A stretch of DNA of 64,000 nt from Sutcliffiella horikoshii (GCF_020524325.1 NZ_JAIVKY010000006.1:124001-188000), one strand, 5' to 3'; shown: positions 24,939 to 34,334, counted from the first letter of the stretch. Notes: generated by a model not told the origin, from the letters alone. A program made the numbers and translations.

Positions 24939-25919
24939 TTATTCTTTATTAAAGTCTTTGGTACTTCTTACAGTATCAATTGGTCTAACAAGCTTCTCAA
25001 TTTGTTCGCGTTTCGGTTCAAGGAACGGTGGCAAAGAAAGCTTCTCTCCTAATGTTTCATATGGCTCATCCCCCATGAAACCAGGTCCGTCCGTTGCAAA
25101 CTCAAACAGAATTTGCGGCGCAACGCGTGCATATAAGGATTCAAAGAAGTATCGGTCCACATGTCCCGATGTGTTAAAGCCAAAGCCTTTCAACCTAGCA
25201 TCCCACTCATCGATAACAGAGCGATCGTTAACACGGAATGCAGCATGATGCACGGTCCCAAATCCTTGCTGGGCCTGAGGAAGGGTATCATTATGTTCTA
25301 CAACAAGTCTTGCCCCGTTTCCTCCCTCTCCTACCTCAAATAAATGTGTCTTTCCGTCTTGATCAATTTCTTTAAATAGCAGAACTTTTTCTAAAACTTC
25401 CTTAAAGAAATCAAAATTTGCTACACGTATGTGTAAAGGCCCGAGCCCCGTGATTGCATATTCTAAAGGAATCGGCCCCTTCTGCCATGGCGTGCCCGGC
25501 TCTACCCCTGTGTTATTTTCATCGGAGACAAATTGATACTGTTGGTCATCAAAATCGACAAAGGAAAGTGTCTTTGTTCCGAACTGATCTTGGATGCCGT
25601 CATGCTTTACGTTTAAGCGGTCGAAGCGGTCTATCCAATATGTTAATGCCTTGTCGGATGGCACTCTGAAGCCAGTCCTGAAAATTTCATTAGTTCCGTG
25701 ACTACCTTTTGGAATGCCTGGAAAATCAAAGAATGTCATATCGGTTCCTGGGCTTCCGGTATCATCTGCAAAAAACAGGTGATACGTTTGGATATCGTCT
25801 TGGTTAACTGTTTTCTTAACAAGTCTCATCCCTAACACATACGTGAAAAATTCGTAGTTCTTTTCTGCGCTGCTAGTTATCGCTGTTACGTGATGAATCC
25901 CTTTTAGTCCGTTTATCAT
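24939..25919 (-). CDS. Ring-cleaving dioxygenase of the MhqA/MhqE/MhqO family
   Basis: A 326-residue protein with two or more vicinal-oxygen-chelate (glyoxalase) modules: GIHHVTAITSSAEKNYEFF at the N-terminus, LGPLHIRVANFDFFKEVL in the middle, and FGTVHHAAFRV plus QILFEFATDGPGF carrying metal-ligand-like His and Glu. Homologues (B. subtilis MhqA/YkcA, MhqE, MhqO) degrade hydroquinone and quinone-type electrophiles. A textbook MhqR operator lies in its promoter region, which agrees. I cannot tell which of the three paralogues it is. GGGGAGA precedes the ATG. Confidence 0.9.
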   Translation of the reverse strand: MINGLKGIHHVTAITSSAEKNYEFFTYVLGMRLVKKTVNQDDIQTYHLFFADDTGSPGTDMTFFDFPGIPKGSHGTNEIFRTGFRVPSDKALTYWIDRFDRLNVKHDGIQDQFGTKTLSFVDFDDQQYQFVSDENNTGVEPGTPWQKGPIPLEYAITGLGPLHIRVANFDFFKEVLEKVLLFKEIDQDGKTHLFEVGEGGNGARLVVEHNDTLPQAQQGFGTVHHAAFRVNDRSVIDEWDARLKGFGFNTSGHVDRYFFESLYARVAPQILFEFATDGPGFMGDEPYETLGEKLSLPPFLEPKREQIEKLVRPIDTVRSTKDFNKE

Positions 25920-25956
25920 AAGGATCTCCCCTTTTATTTAAATGTTATTAAGTTAT

Positions 25957-26974
25957 TTATCTTGAATTCGAGATAATTATATCGTGGTTGGATGGAGATG
26001 TCAAATTAATGAGTGGATGCAGGCTGTATTTAATTGACCTAGTGTTTCCAACCGTTTGAAGTCCCATGGAAGTTAGGATCCTTTTCATTACACTAGTGGA
26101 TTGGACATGTAAGTACTCTCTAGCCTCTTTATTAGAGATGGTCTCGTTGAATAATAAACAAAAGTCTCTTAAAGCCGGGATATGCGCGCCTTTTGATTTA
26201 TTGGTGCACTTAGGACAACACCAAAATGAATGAGTCTTTTGCATAGGTATAGCCAGGCAGTTTGAACATTGTGCACCTATTAGGAGTTCTGTTGTCTTTA
26301 TGTTTAGCTGTTTTAAAGTAAGCGTTGGTCTAACTTTATGATGTTTCATTATGGTGTGGGCCAGGTTTTGTATTTCTATAGTGGAAAGGTTTTGTCTATT
26401 GGAGATTGCTTGTTGTTGTTCGAATTTTTTAGGAAGATAATGACCGTGGATGACCTTTTGGGTTGGTTGACTTATCCCCAGGGTCGACTTGAATCATGCA
26501 AGACGGGTTTGAGATAACTACGAAAGAAGTGATTGGTATTTGTGGAAAGCCGAACTGTTCCATCCATTGCTTGAATAATCTTTCTTGATTATTGACCTGT
26601 ATGATCGGACACTGATAATATTTCACATTGCCAATATATGTATGAGTCAGCTGATTGAATTTCCTGTCAAAATGGATGGTCCCACCCATATTTTTCACTT
26701 CCAATAGAGGTAGGAAGTTATTGGATAGAAGTAAGGTATCAATATGAAAGTTTTGCTTCTGGAATTGTAAACTGAGGGAATGTAGAATGCTGTAGTCTTG
26801 ATTTGGAAGGATGCTTAAGGGGTAGTCAATGGCACTTTCGCCTTTATAGCCTTTTATTTGCTTCGCTATCAATTCCTTTACTCGCGGCATCGAGGGGTGT
26901 TCATTTTCGAGGCGTCTCTCAATAGCTTGCAAAAATAATAGGTTAGCTGGAAAATCTCTCTCTTTTACTATCAT
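25957..26974 (-). pseudogene. NERD-domain protein, broken by one frameshift
   Basis: An upstream reading frame (26429-26974) encodes a NERD nuclease-related domain (LENEHPSMPRVKELIAKQIK, LLLSNNFLPLLEVKNMGGTI, FDRKFNQLTHTYIGNVKYYQ) and stops after an out-of-frame tail. A second frame encodes VIHGHYLPKKFEQQQAISNR and then 26349-25957 with a zinc-ribbon (CSNCLAIP...WCCPKC) and a helical tail. Together they match the usual ~320-residue Bacillus NERD protein. The shift falls near 26453-26466, in the run CCTTTTGGGTTGG (+ strand). Either a real inactivating mutation or a sequencing error. Ribosome site AGGAGG at the 5' end is intact. Confidence 0.82.
25958..25975. promoter_or_regulatory. MhqR operator
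   Basis: TATCTTGAATTCGAGATA is nearly identical to the B. subtilis MhqR box (TATCTCGAATTCGAGATA). It sits 38 bp before the dioxygenase start and overlaps the last codons of the disrupted NERD gene. Confidence 0.88.
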
Positions 26975-27060
26975 TTGTAACCTCCTATGCTGATTTATTA
27001 GTAAATTATACCACTTCCTCAGTGGAGTGTCGCCTAGAAATTAAGGCGGTTTTTGAAATC

Positions 27061-27190
27061 GGGCGATAATTTCTATTTACGGGCGATTTTTAGAAAATAC
27101 GGGCGAAAATGCAGAGGAATCGGGCGATTTTTAAGATTTACGGGCGATAATTCAACTTTACGGGCGAAAATCGTATAAAATCGGTCGATT
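27061..27190. repeat. Array A: seven GGGCGA units at 20-21 bp period
   Basis: GGGCGA (last copy GGTCGA) starts at 27061, 27081, 27101, 27122, 27142, 27162 and 27183, separated by AT-rich spacers. The 358-bp gap between the NERD gene and the RDD gene has no ORF. Spacing is 20/20/21/20/20/21, close to two helical turns. Function unknown. Confidence 0.85.
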
Positions 27191-27332
27191 CCCAAAAATA
27201 GGTAAAACCAGCCCACCTTCTGCTTCTATTCGCCCCCACAGGAAAAAGCCTTACAAAAGCCATAAGCCGCAAAATCGCGCAAAAGCAATCGCCCCATCCA
27301 AACCGTCAAATCCTCAAATCCTCCCCGCCGAA

Positions 27333-28148
27333 TTACAACTCATACTCCCACTCGTCCTTCATCTGCAAATATAGCACCAGTAACATATCTTCCAACTCTT
27401 CATAATGCTTACTAGAAGGATCAAGCCCGATTTTCGGGAATAGGATATCTGCCATTTTACGAGTTAAAACGATACGGTCATCTGTAGATAAAGAATCTAA
27501 ACGGTCTGTGTATGTCTTTAAAAGTTTCCATTCTTTAGCACCAAGCGATTTCAAAGCCCATTCTTCTACTAGGCCGCCCTCCGCATTAAGCCCTTTTTCA
27601 TCAATTAGCTTTTCCAGCTTGGAAGCTTTCTTTTTCTTCTTCCCTCTTCTTTCATGGACAACAATCGTGCCTGCTACAAGGTCCCCTAATCGTTTGTGCT
27701 TGGAATGGAAAAAAATCATCAGCATCCCGACCAGATAATTCGCAGGTAACATATCTATGATTCGCAGGAAGTTGCGGATTATGCTGGAAAGCAAGGTGAT
27801 GCTGTGCCCATTTTCTTGAATGACTCGTATGCCAAGCATCTTCTTGCCAACTGTACGGCCTCCTGTACAATATTCAAGCAAGAAGAAATAGCCCCAATTT
27901 AAGAAGAACATTAAGATAAGGACTCCTGCAAACATATAAGATGGCATGTCCGTTTCAACATAGTCAAATATACTTGCATTCAATCCGAAGATTAGTGCAA
28001 TGACAATTAGAATATTAACAATCACCAACAATATGGTATCAAGTATAAAGGCTGCTGCACGGCTGCCTAGACCAGCAGCCTGAAACTGCAATGAAACATA
28101 TTCGGGAGTTTTTATATCGACTTGTCCAGTCTTCAAGATGATTCCCAC
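27333..28148 (-). CDS. RDD family membrane protein
   Basis: A 271-residue protein. The RDD domain (about 15-165) shows GLGSRAAAFILDTILLVIVN (R and D in TM1), TGGRTVGKKMLGIRVI and the third D in RRLGDLVAGTIVV-like HKRLGDLVAGTIVVHERR. A basic KKKKK patch and a ~95-residue soluble helical tail follow. It is divergent from the SpoIIM-like gene and belongs to the MoxR-associated cluster. RDD proteins have been linked to transport or membrane-complex assembly; role unknown. No convincing terminator beyond its end, where array A begins. Confidence 0.88.
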   Translation of the reverse strand: MGIILKTGQVDIKTPEYVSLQFQAAGLGSRAAAFILDTILLVIVNILIVIALIFGLNASIFDYVETDMPSYMFAGVLILMFFLNWGYFFLLEYCTGGRTVGKKMLGIRVIQENGHSITLLSSIIRNFLRIIDMLPANYLVGMLMIFFHSKHKRLGDLVAGTIVVHERRGKKKKKASKLEKLIDEKGLNAEGGLVEEWALKSLGAKEWKLLKTYTDRLDSLSTDDRIVLTRKMADILFPKIGLDPSSKHYEELEDMLLVLYLQMKDEWEYEL

Positions 28149-28244
28149 TTTCTATGGATAAATTTTACTTTAAGTTGTTTCTATTTCTCTATAATATTAC
28201 TATAATATAGTTGATAGATGAAAACGAGACACGAGGTGTAAAAG

Positions 28245-29222
28245 ATGAATGTCAAACAATTTATTAAACAGCATCGTGACCAGTGGAAGGAGCTAGAAAA
28301 ACTAGCATCTGACTTACATAAGAAAAAGAATATTACCGGCAAGAACCTTGAACGATTTCACAGTCTCTACCAAAAGGCAGCTCAACACCTTTCTTATAGC
28401 CAAACTTATTTTCCTGATGAAGAAGTTACTTCGTATCTGAATGGTCTTGTATCGAAATCTCATAATCTTCTATACAAGGATCAAATAACGAGCTGGAAGC
28501 AAGCGAGCGATTTTTTCGGTCACAAGTTTATTGGACTCCTTTATGAACAATGGAAATTTGTCGTGGTTGCTATGCTTCTCTTTACAATTGGCGGGCTTGG
28601 GAGTTATTTTACCGTCCTGTCGGATCCACTTTATTTGTACTCTGTTCTTCCGGGGGACATGGCACAAAACTTTGATCCCGAAAAATTAGGAGAGAGTGAC
28701 GGAATGGTGGATGCCCCTGTGATGTCAGCGAGTATATTGACCAACAATATTCAGGTTGCCATACTTGCATTCGCCGGCGGGATTACCTTTGGTTTGTTGA
28801 CTGTCTATGTATTAATTTACAATGGAATTATTGTAGGCGCGATTGCGGCCTTGTTTTGGCATTATGATATGACCTATGAGTTTTGGGCTTATATTGTTCC
28901 ACATGGGATGATTGAACTGACAGCGATTTTCATAGCCGGAGGAGCCGGTTTATTGATGGGGTATAAGCTTTTTGTCCCTGGTGAATATTCTAGAGGCTAT
29001 CAGTTAAAGCGGAATGCTAAACGTTCAGTGCAGTTATTACTTGGAACGATACCAATGTTTATCATAGCAGGGATAATTGAAGGTTTCATCACCCCTGCTG
29101 CAATATCGTTGGAAGCTAAGTATTTGGTTGCCGGCTTGACCGTTATTGGTTTAATACTTTACGTTGCTTTAGGAAGTCTTAAGCTTCGCAAGGCTGAACT
29201 TCATAAGGCCCAGTTACAATAA
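28245..29222 (+). CDS. SpoIIM-like (DUF95) membrane protein
   Basis: A 325-residue protein with a soluble N-terminal helical third (about 1-95) and about five TM segments: LLYEQWKFVVVAMLLFTIGG, ILTNNIQVAILAFAGGITFG, VPHGMIELTAIFIAGGAGLL and others. The N-x-x-x-A...G and P-H-G-x-x-E motifs are those of the stage II sporulation protein M family. It is not the sporulation SpoIIM itself (which is ~210 aa) but the paralogue that travels with RDD, MoxR and DUF58 genes. Its 3' end overlaps the convergent DUF58 gene by 9 bp. ACGAGGTG ribosome site. Confidence 0.88.
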   Translation: MNVKQFIKQHRDQWKELEKLASDLHKKKNITGKNLERFHSLYQKAAQHLSYSQTYFPDEEVTSYLNGLVSKSHNLLYKDQITSWKQASDFFGHKFIGLLYEQWKFVVVAMLLFTIGGLGSYFTVLSDPLYLYSVLPGDMAQNFDPEKLGESDGMVDAPVMSASILTNNIQVAILAFAGGITFGLLTVYVLIYNGIIVGAIAALFWHYDMTYEFWAYIVPHGMIELTAIFIAGGAGLLMGYKLFVPGEYSRGYQLKRNAKRSVQLLLGTIPMFIIAGIIEGFITPAAISLEAKYLVAGLTVIGLILYVALGSLKLRKAELHKAQLQ

Positions 29223-30575
29223 TCCTCTATTCATGGTATCAATATAATGAGAAACAGCGGTAGTTGCTAGCCGTTCTTCACGGGCCTCCATCATTAGGAG
29301 GCCTTGCTTTTCCCACTTTGCTTTCCCATGTTTCTTCGTTAATAGTTGTTGTTGCGCAACCCCTTTAATCATTGTATCTTCTAAAGAGGTTACAGGGTTT
29401 GCTGCTCTTTTCCCCACTATCTCGTCTTCAACGCCGATCATGAAAAAGAGATGCCTTTGCCTTACTCTCTTAAGGTAGATTAGGGCGCTTTCTTCATGCA
29501 GAAATGTTTTAACATCACTAAATAAAAGGATCAAGCTTCGTTTCTTCTGAACAAGCTGCAAATATTGAAATACTTCAGCATAGTTGGATTCAGCTGCATC
29601 AACTTGAACGTTATAAATGGTTTTCAAGATAGTTTGCAGATGAGGCATCCCTTTTGCGGGTGGAATATATGCTTTTACACTTTTAGAAAAAGCAAGTACT
29701 GCGACATAATCTCCTTTTTGCAAAGCCGCTGCAGTAACAGTCAATGCTGCTTCTAATGACCTCTCCAAACGGTTCCCCTTTTTCAGTTCGGCCCCCATCA
29801 TTCTTCCACAATCAATGAGTATCGTAATGTATTTACCGTGTTCTGGTTCATACTCATTTGTCATGACTTCCTGTAATTTGGCCGTTTGTCGCCAGTTTAT
29901 CTTTCTTGGATCATCCCCGACCACGTAAGAACGTATTTTAGAAAACTCCCCAACGCCACTCTTCTGCTTTCTAATATTTACTCCTTCATGAATCAGAAAT
30001 TTTTGTGCATTCTCCAAGTACTGTTTCGTTTCTGTCATATCAGGAATAACTTTTATCCTATCCTCTTCTTTAAATGCCATTTGCTTTTGCCAGAGGCCAA
30101 TACGACTTTGATACCTCAAATATAGCTTTGTGACTTCATACTCTCCTCTTACAGGCGCAATAGTACGGTAGGTAAATTGTTTACTAGTGTTTTGTGCAAC
30201 CATTCCGCTAAAAGGAAAAGGCCGAGAAAAGGACTGTGGTATTCCATCTTTTATTTCTACTTTCATGTCATATTCAGTTGGGTTTTCCACGACAATGTGG
30301 ACAGGATAATCTATACCCCGTTCCAATTCACCCGGAATGCTTCTCGTCATTCTGAGTCTTTTTTTACTTGGGGTAAGTACAAGGTCCACCAAGCTGAAAA
30401 GAATAAAGAACACATTTATCAATATAACTATCGGCCAAGAAATGGCTACAAAAAAACTCAATAGAATAAAAGTTAAAGAAAGTAAAGAAAGTAATAGAAC
30501 TAGTCTACTAGTTGGTAAGATTCCTTTATCTCGGAACAGGAATCGACCCCACAAGTTCTTCAATGATTTGTTCAA
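29214..30575 (-). CDS. DUF58 domain protein
   Basis: A 453-residue protein with two N-terminal TM segments (LVLLLSLLSLTFILLSFFVA, IVILINVFFILFSLVDLVL) and a cytoplasmic vWA-like DUF58 domain with the hallmark GEFSKIRSYVVGDDPRKINW at about 207-226 followed by TAK and the MIDAS-like ILIDCG. It begins with TTG at 30575, six bases behind GGAGGGAG, inside the moxR gene (50-bp overlap), so translation is coupled. DUF58 proteins act as partners of MoxR AAA ATPases in maturation of membrane or cell-wall complexes. Confidence 0.9.
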   Translation of the reverse strand: MNKSLKNLWGRFLFRDKGILPTSRLVLLLSLLSLTFILLSFFVAISWPIVILINVFFILFSLVDLVLTPSKKRLRMTRSIPGELERGIDYPVHIVVENPTEYDMKVEIKDGIPQSFSRPFPFSGMVAQNTSKQFTYRTIAPVRGEYEVTKLYLRYQSRIGLWQKQMAFKEEDRIKVIPDMTETKQYLENAQKFLIHEGVNIRKQKSGVGEFSKIRSYVVGDDPRKINWRQTAKLQEVMTNEYEPEHGKYITILIDCGRMMGAELKKGNRLERSLEAALTVTAAALQKGDYVAVLAFSKSVKAYIPPAKGMPHLQTILKTIYNVQVDAAESNYAEVFQYLQLVQKKRSLILLFSDVKTFLHEESALIYLKRVRQRHLFFMIGVEDEIVGKRAANPVTSLEDTMIKGVAQQQLLTKKHGKAKWEKQGLLMMEAREERLATTAVSHYIDTMNRGLL

Positions 30576-31455
30576 CAGTCGCTCCCTCCAATTCCATATG
30601 AGGAGATAATTGAATACGGTGGCGAAGAGCAGGCTTTGTCACCATTTTAATATCATCAGGGGTTACATAGTTACGGTTGCTCAAGTACGCCCATGCCTGT
30701 GCAGCTCTTCCGATAGAGATTCCCGCACGAGTGCTTGCCCCGAAACGGATGGAATCAGATTCGCGTGTTTTACGGACAATTTGCATCATGTAATCTAGGA
30801 TGCTTTCACTGAGGGTAACTTCCTGTATTTCTTTTCTAATGCCTAGGAAGGTTTCCATATCTAATACTGGCTCAACTTCAACATGTGTAAATTTATTTTC
30901 CATTACTTGTTTAAGAACTGCGGTTTCTTCTTCAAGAGTTGGAAAATCAATATGTAGCTTGAAAAGAAAGCGGTCTTGCTGGGCTTCTGGAAGTGGGTAC
31001 GTGCCTTCAAATTCTATAGGGTTCTGGGTGGCAACCACGAAAAACACATCTGCTAAAGGAAACGTTTCACCTTGTATCGTGACTTGTTTCTCTTCCATCG
31101 CTTCAAGAAGTGCAGCCTGTGTTTTGGCAGGGGTTCTATTAATTTCATCTGCAAGTAGAATATTTGTGAAAATAGGTCCCTTCAACGTTTCAAACGTGCC
31201 TTCTTTCATATTGTAAATGGAACTTCCTGTTATATCACTTGGCAGTAGATCAGGAGTAAACTGAATACGATTGAATTTACCTCCTAAAAGGCTTGCAAGC
31301 GTTCTAACCATCTGAGTTTTACCTGTGCCGGGAACACCTTCTAATAAAACGTGCCCGCCTGATAGAACGGAAGATAGTAAGAGTTTTAGGTTTAATTGTT
31401 GACCTAGTATTCTTTCCTCATATTTTTCAAGAAGAGATGCTAATTCTACTTTCAT
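30526..31455 (-). CDS. MoxR-family AAA+ ATPase
   Basis: A 309-residue AAA+ protein with Walker A GVPGTGKT (40-47), Walker B/sensor LLADEINRTPAKTQAALLEA, sensor 1 (VVATQNPIEFEGTYPLPEAQ) and arginine-finger region DRFLFK. The C-terminal lid contains RKTRESDSIRFGASTRAGIS. MoxR ATPases act as chaperones for metal or protein-complex assembly with DUF58 partners. Its start overlaps the DUF4350 stop (4 bp) and its end overlaps the DUF58 start, giving a tightly coupled operon. No regulator is visible. Confidence 0.94.
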   Translation of the reverse strand: MKVELASLLEKYEERILGQQLNLKLLLSSVLSGGHVLLEGVPGTGKTQMVRTLASLLGGKFNRIQFTPDLLPSDITGSSIYNMKEGTFETLKGPIFTNILLADEINRTPAKTQAALLEAMEEKQVTIQGETFPLADVFFVVATQNPIEFEGTYPLPEAQQDRFLFKLHIDFPTLEEETAVLKQVMENKFTHVEVEPVLDMETFLGIRKEIQEVTLSESILDYMMQIVRKTRESDSIRFGASTRAGISIGRAAQAWAYLSNRNYVTPDDIKMVTKPALRHRIQLSPHMELEGATVEQIIEELVGSIPVPR

Positions 31456-32588
31456 CCCTCTTCCACCTCTTTCCTCAATATATCAAGTTTGGTTGACCAT
31501 TCTAAGTATTCTTGTTTTGTAATTTTCTCTTTTGCTAATACTTGTGTTAATTGGTAAACATATAAATCTATTTTTCCATCTTCTAGCGTTTTCCACCTTT
31601 TATGCAATAAAACGGAACAATCTTTCCACTCTCGGTTATAAGGAATCCCCCATTTATCTTGCAATAAGTATTTTACATACTCGGCTTGAGAGGCCAGGGA
31701 ATCCTGATAGGCATTTCCTTTCAAGTACCAGGCAGCTAGTGCTCGAAGGCTTTCATCACTAAATCGGACTGTTTCCTCACGAGGCTGTAAAATTGGACCA
31801 AATCTTTTCCCTAGCTTCCAAAGTAAAAATAACGCGATTAACATTCCTTGGAAGAGCAACAGCAAAAACCAATCCTGATAAACTTCGAAGGAAGACGCAT
31901 CTGTGTCGCCGTGATTGTACTCATCAAAAAGGAAGGAAGTTTTATTGTTTAACCCATCTTGTTGTATTAGGCCGAGTACAAGTGGGAGATGATCTTTTTG
32001 TAAGATGTCTTGATTTGTTAGCCAATTAGGCGTCAATGCTACGATGAGCGTTCCATCTCCATACTTCCGCTTAACAGCTACATCACCTAGCTGATCGGAA
32101 AGAAGTATGTCATCTTCCTCTCCTGGTTCTAACCTCACAGAAGAATAAATGTCCCCTAAAAGATTGGTTCCACTGGAATTGATAGTTTGCTCCGGAATCA
32201 TCGATTCAACAAAGGTCGTTCGAATATCAAAAAATCCTTTTGGATTATTTTTCAATAAAAGAATAGTGTTGCCTTTTTCCATAAAGTCCATATAAGATGC
32301 CATCTCTTTTGAATCCGGAGTAAAATATGGTTCTACCATCAACAATACTTGTTTTCCTTGTGATTCAGGAAGCAAGGTTGGAGGCTGTTCCCATCTCCTC
32401 ACCTTACCCAATTCGTTGTCCAAGTAAGTGTAGAATGCTTTCAACCCATTAGGTGAAGGAGACTTTGAATCGTAAGGTGAGAATTCCTGTGGCTTTTGGG
32501 ATAGAACAAAGAAGGAGCAGATGGCAAAAAGAACGACTAGCACACCAAACCATATCCATCCTTTTTTCTTAGCAGTATTTACTTTCAA
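31452..32588 (-). CDS. DUF4350 domain membrane protein
   Basis: A 378-residue protein with an N-terminal TM (WIWFGVLVVLFAICSFFVL), an extracytoplasmic DUF4350 domain (SPSPNGLKAFYTYLDNE, GNTILLLKNNPKGFF, LFDEYNHGD) and a second TM near residue 235 (FLLLLFQGMLIALFLLWKLG), then a cytoplasmic helical tail (about 270-378). The glutamine-amidotransferase-like fold of DUF4350 is thought to bind rather than catalyse. It is an operon member between the DUF4129 and moxR genes. Confidence 0.88.
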   Translation of the reverse strand: MKVNTAKKKGWIWFGVLVVLFAICSFFVLSQKPQEFSPYDSKSPSPNGLKAFYTYLDNELGKVRRWEQPPTLLPESQGKQVLLMVEPYFTPDSKEMASYMDFMEKGNTILLLKNNPKGFFDIRTTFVESMIPEQTINSSGTNLLGDIYSSVRLEPGEEDDILLSDQLGDVAVKRKYGDGTLIVALTPNWLTNQDILQKDHLPLVLGLIQQDGLNNKTSFLFDEYNHGDTDASSFEVYQDWFLLLLFQGMLIALFLLWKLGKRFGPILQPREETVRFSDESLRALAAWYLKGNAYQDSLASQAEYVKYLLQDKWGIPYNREWKDCSVLLHKRWKTLEDGKIDLYVYQLTQVLAKEKITKQEYLEWSTKLDILRKEVEEG

Positions 32589-32606
32589 GTCCCACCCTCC
32601 TTCCTT

Positions 32607-33254
32607 CTATATTTCATGATCAGTATCATTTATCCATTTCAATGCGATATCTCGATAGGATAAATATTCATCTCTTGCTATCTTTTGTTTGCCGTAAGTT
32701 CCTCGATCAAAGACTAAAGCAAAATTGAAGAAAAAATCAGCAAGCTCTTTTTGTTCTCTTTTTAACTCTTCATAATACTCCCAATTCGTTTTCCATATTT
32801 TCGCTTCTAGCCATTGCCGTTCATGAAAGTTCAGAAGCAAGCCAAGGAACAGATGTCTTGTAGCGAGTGAGTAGTCTTCCATATCTTCATATCTTTTCGC
32901 CTCGGCTACATGTTGTTGAAATGACAATTCCAACTCCACACCCGACTGAAAAGGCTTGTTATTTTTATTGCGTATAAAACCGTTGTTTTTCACGAGGTAA
33001 GTAATGACTAAAGCTGCTAATAGAACGATTACTAGGAGAATTACGAGAACCATTATGTTCCCCGCTGTTCCGCTTGTATTTTCCATGGATGGAAAGAGTC
33101 GAGATAGTAAATCTCCAAGCCATGCTTTAAATTCATCCCACCAAATTTGCAAGGTGTTCCGTGTATCAGCATAGTATATTTGATATTCCTGTTGGTTCAA
33201 GATTTCCTCTAGTTGCTCTCTTGCTTCTGGTTCTTTAAGCACGATAAATTTCAC
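32607..33254 (-). CDS. DUF4129 domain membrane protein
   Basis: A 215-residue protein with a soluble N-terminus, one TM segment (IMVLVILLVIVLLAALVITYLV, about 67-88) and a C-terminal DUF4129 region (EAKRYEDMEDYSLATRHLFL, WLEAKIWKTNWEYYEELKRE), the domain often found fused to transglutaminase or in MoxR clusters. It lies between the upstream multi-TM gene and DUF4350 with 18-24 bp gaps, so probably one transcript. Role: part of the membrane complex built around MoxR/DUF58 (inference). Confidence 0.85.
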   Translation of the reverse strand: MKFIVLKEPEAREQLEEILNQQEYQIYYADTRNTLQIWWDEFKAWLGDLLSRLFPSMENTSGTAGNIMVLVILLVIVLLAALVITYLVKNNGFIRNKNNKPFQSGVELELSFQQHVAEAKRYEDMEDYSLATRHLFLGLLLNFHERQWLEAKIWKTNWEYYEELKREQKELADFFFNFALVFDRGTYGKQKIARDEYLSYRDIALKWINDTDHEI

Positions 33255-33278
33255 CTGCCTTTTCCAAAGGAATCGGGT

Positions 33279-34193
33279 TTAACTAATATGGTACTCATCA
33301 ATCATATCTCTCAAATCATCAGCATCATGACGAACTTTCAAATCCAAATACATGACCGCGTATCCAACTGCCATAATGAGGGTAGTAAACAAAGTGGTAA
33401 AACTGACTATTAATCCAAGTAGGACACTGTTTCCAAGGAACGCAGAAACGGACATTTCGATTGCTACAGCTATGGAGGTGGTAATTAAAAAGAATATGAT
33501 ATAAAGACCTATCAATTTAAATGTTCTCCCTTTTGATAGTCTCCAGCTTCTTGTTAATCCAGGAGAGTTTTTATCCAATACTACTGAGCCGAAGAAGAAA
33601 CTCCATCTTGTAAGGAGAAACGCTCCAATGAGGAACAAACTGACAGTAAGTACGATTGAAACGATAACCCCTGCTATAACATCTATAGCGAAAAACATAA
33701 TGGGAATAAGTACACCTATAAGTATAAATCCAAAAATGATACTAAACGCAATGATAACGTATAACAGAGAGGAACCAATCAACGGGAAAAAGCGTCCAAA
33801 CGCCTGTTTGATTACCGTACTAACCGTAAACTCTCGATTATGTTTTATATGATTTACACCAAATAAAATGGCAGCTTGAGCGACCGGATATGTAAACAAT
33901 ACCAATAGCGAAACAAAGAAAGTGCCTATATCAGCTGCAAGGTTTGTAGATAAAGAGGTATCTTCCGTTAATTCCATATTTCTCATCATTTCTTCATACC
34001 AAGCTCCACCGCCGCCTTCTTGTCTAAGAAAACTTTTCCCGGTAGCTAATTCAATGATTGCTTGCAAAAGGTAAATTGGTCCAACTAAAAGTAATAAGAT
34101 GATGAAAAAATCTTTAAACTTGTATTTGCTGATTTTAAACGTCTGATCAAGGATTTCCCCGAACCCTTTTGGTTTATTAAGATTATTATTCAT
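33279..34193 (-). CDS. Multi-TM membrane protein heading the MoxR operon
   Basis: A 304-residue protein with an N-terminal amphipathic stretch (KPKGFGEILDQTFKISKYKF) and about six TM segments, the pattern of DUF7847/glycerophosphoryl-diester-phosphodiesterase membrane-domain proteins. There is no catalytic GDPD domain. It is the first gene of the minus-strand set that continues with DUF4129, DUF4350, MoxR and DUF58. AGGGAGGAAGAGAA precedes the ATG. It may form the membrane platform of the complex; function unknown. Confidence 0.78.
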   Translation of the reverse strand: MNNNLNKPKGFGEILDQTFKISKYKFKDFFIILLLLVGPIYLLQAIIELATGKSFLRQEGGGGAWYEEMMRNMELTEDTSLSTNLAADIGTFFVSLLVLFTYPVAQAAILFGVNHIKHNREFTVSTVIKQAFGRFFPLIGSSLLYVIIAFSIIFGFILIGVLIPIMFFAIDVIAGVIVSIVLTVSLFLIGAFLLTRWSFFFGSVVLDKNSPGLTRSWRLSKGRTFKLIGLYIIFFLITTSIAVAIEMSVSAFLGNSVLLGLIVSFTTLFTTLIMAVGYAVMYLDLKVRHDADDLRDMIDEYHIS

Positions 34194-34304
34194 TTCTCTT
34201 CCTCCCTAAACTATTCCAAATGTTGTCATATCGATTATTTTACCATTAATCTATCAAAATTCGAGAAATATATTGCGAAAATGGGTAGATTTTGAAAAAA
34301 TGAA

Positions 34305-34334
34305 AAGCCGTTTTCCTATTGGGAAAAACGGCTT
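34305..34334. terminator. Hairpin, left of the palindromic repeat
   Basis: AAGCCGTTTTCC and GGAAAAACGGCTT pair around a short loop; on the minus strand ATTTTTT follows within 10 bases. It is nearly the same sequence as the hairpin at 34604-34632. Confidence 0.65.

Noticed and set aside
27061-27190. Array A as a CRISPR
   Set aside because: Repeats are only six conserved bases with 14-15-bp spacers; no cas genes nearby.
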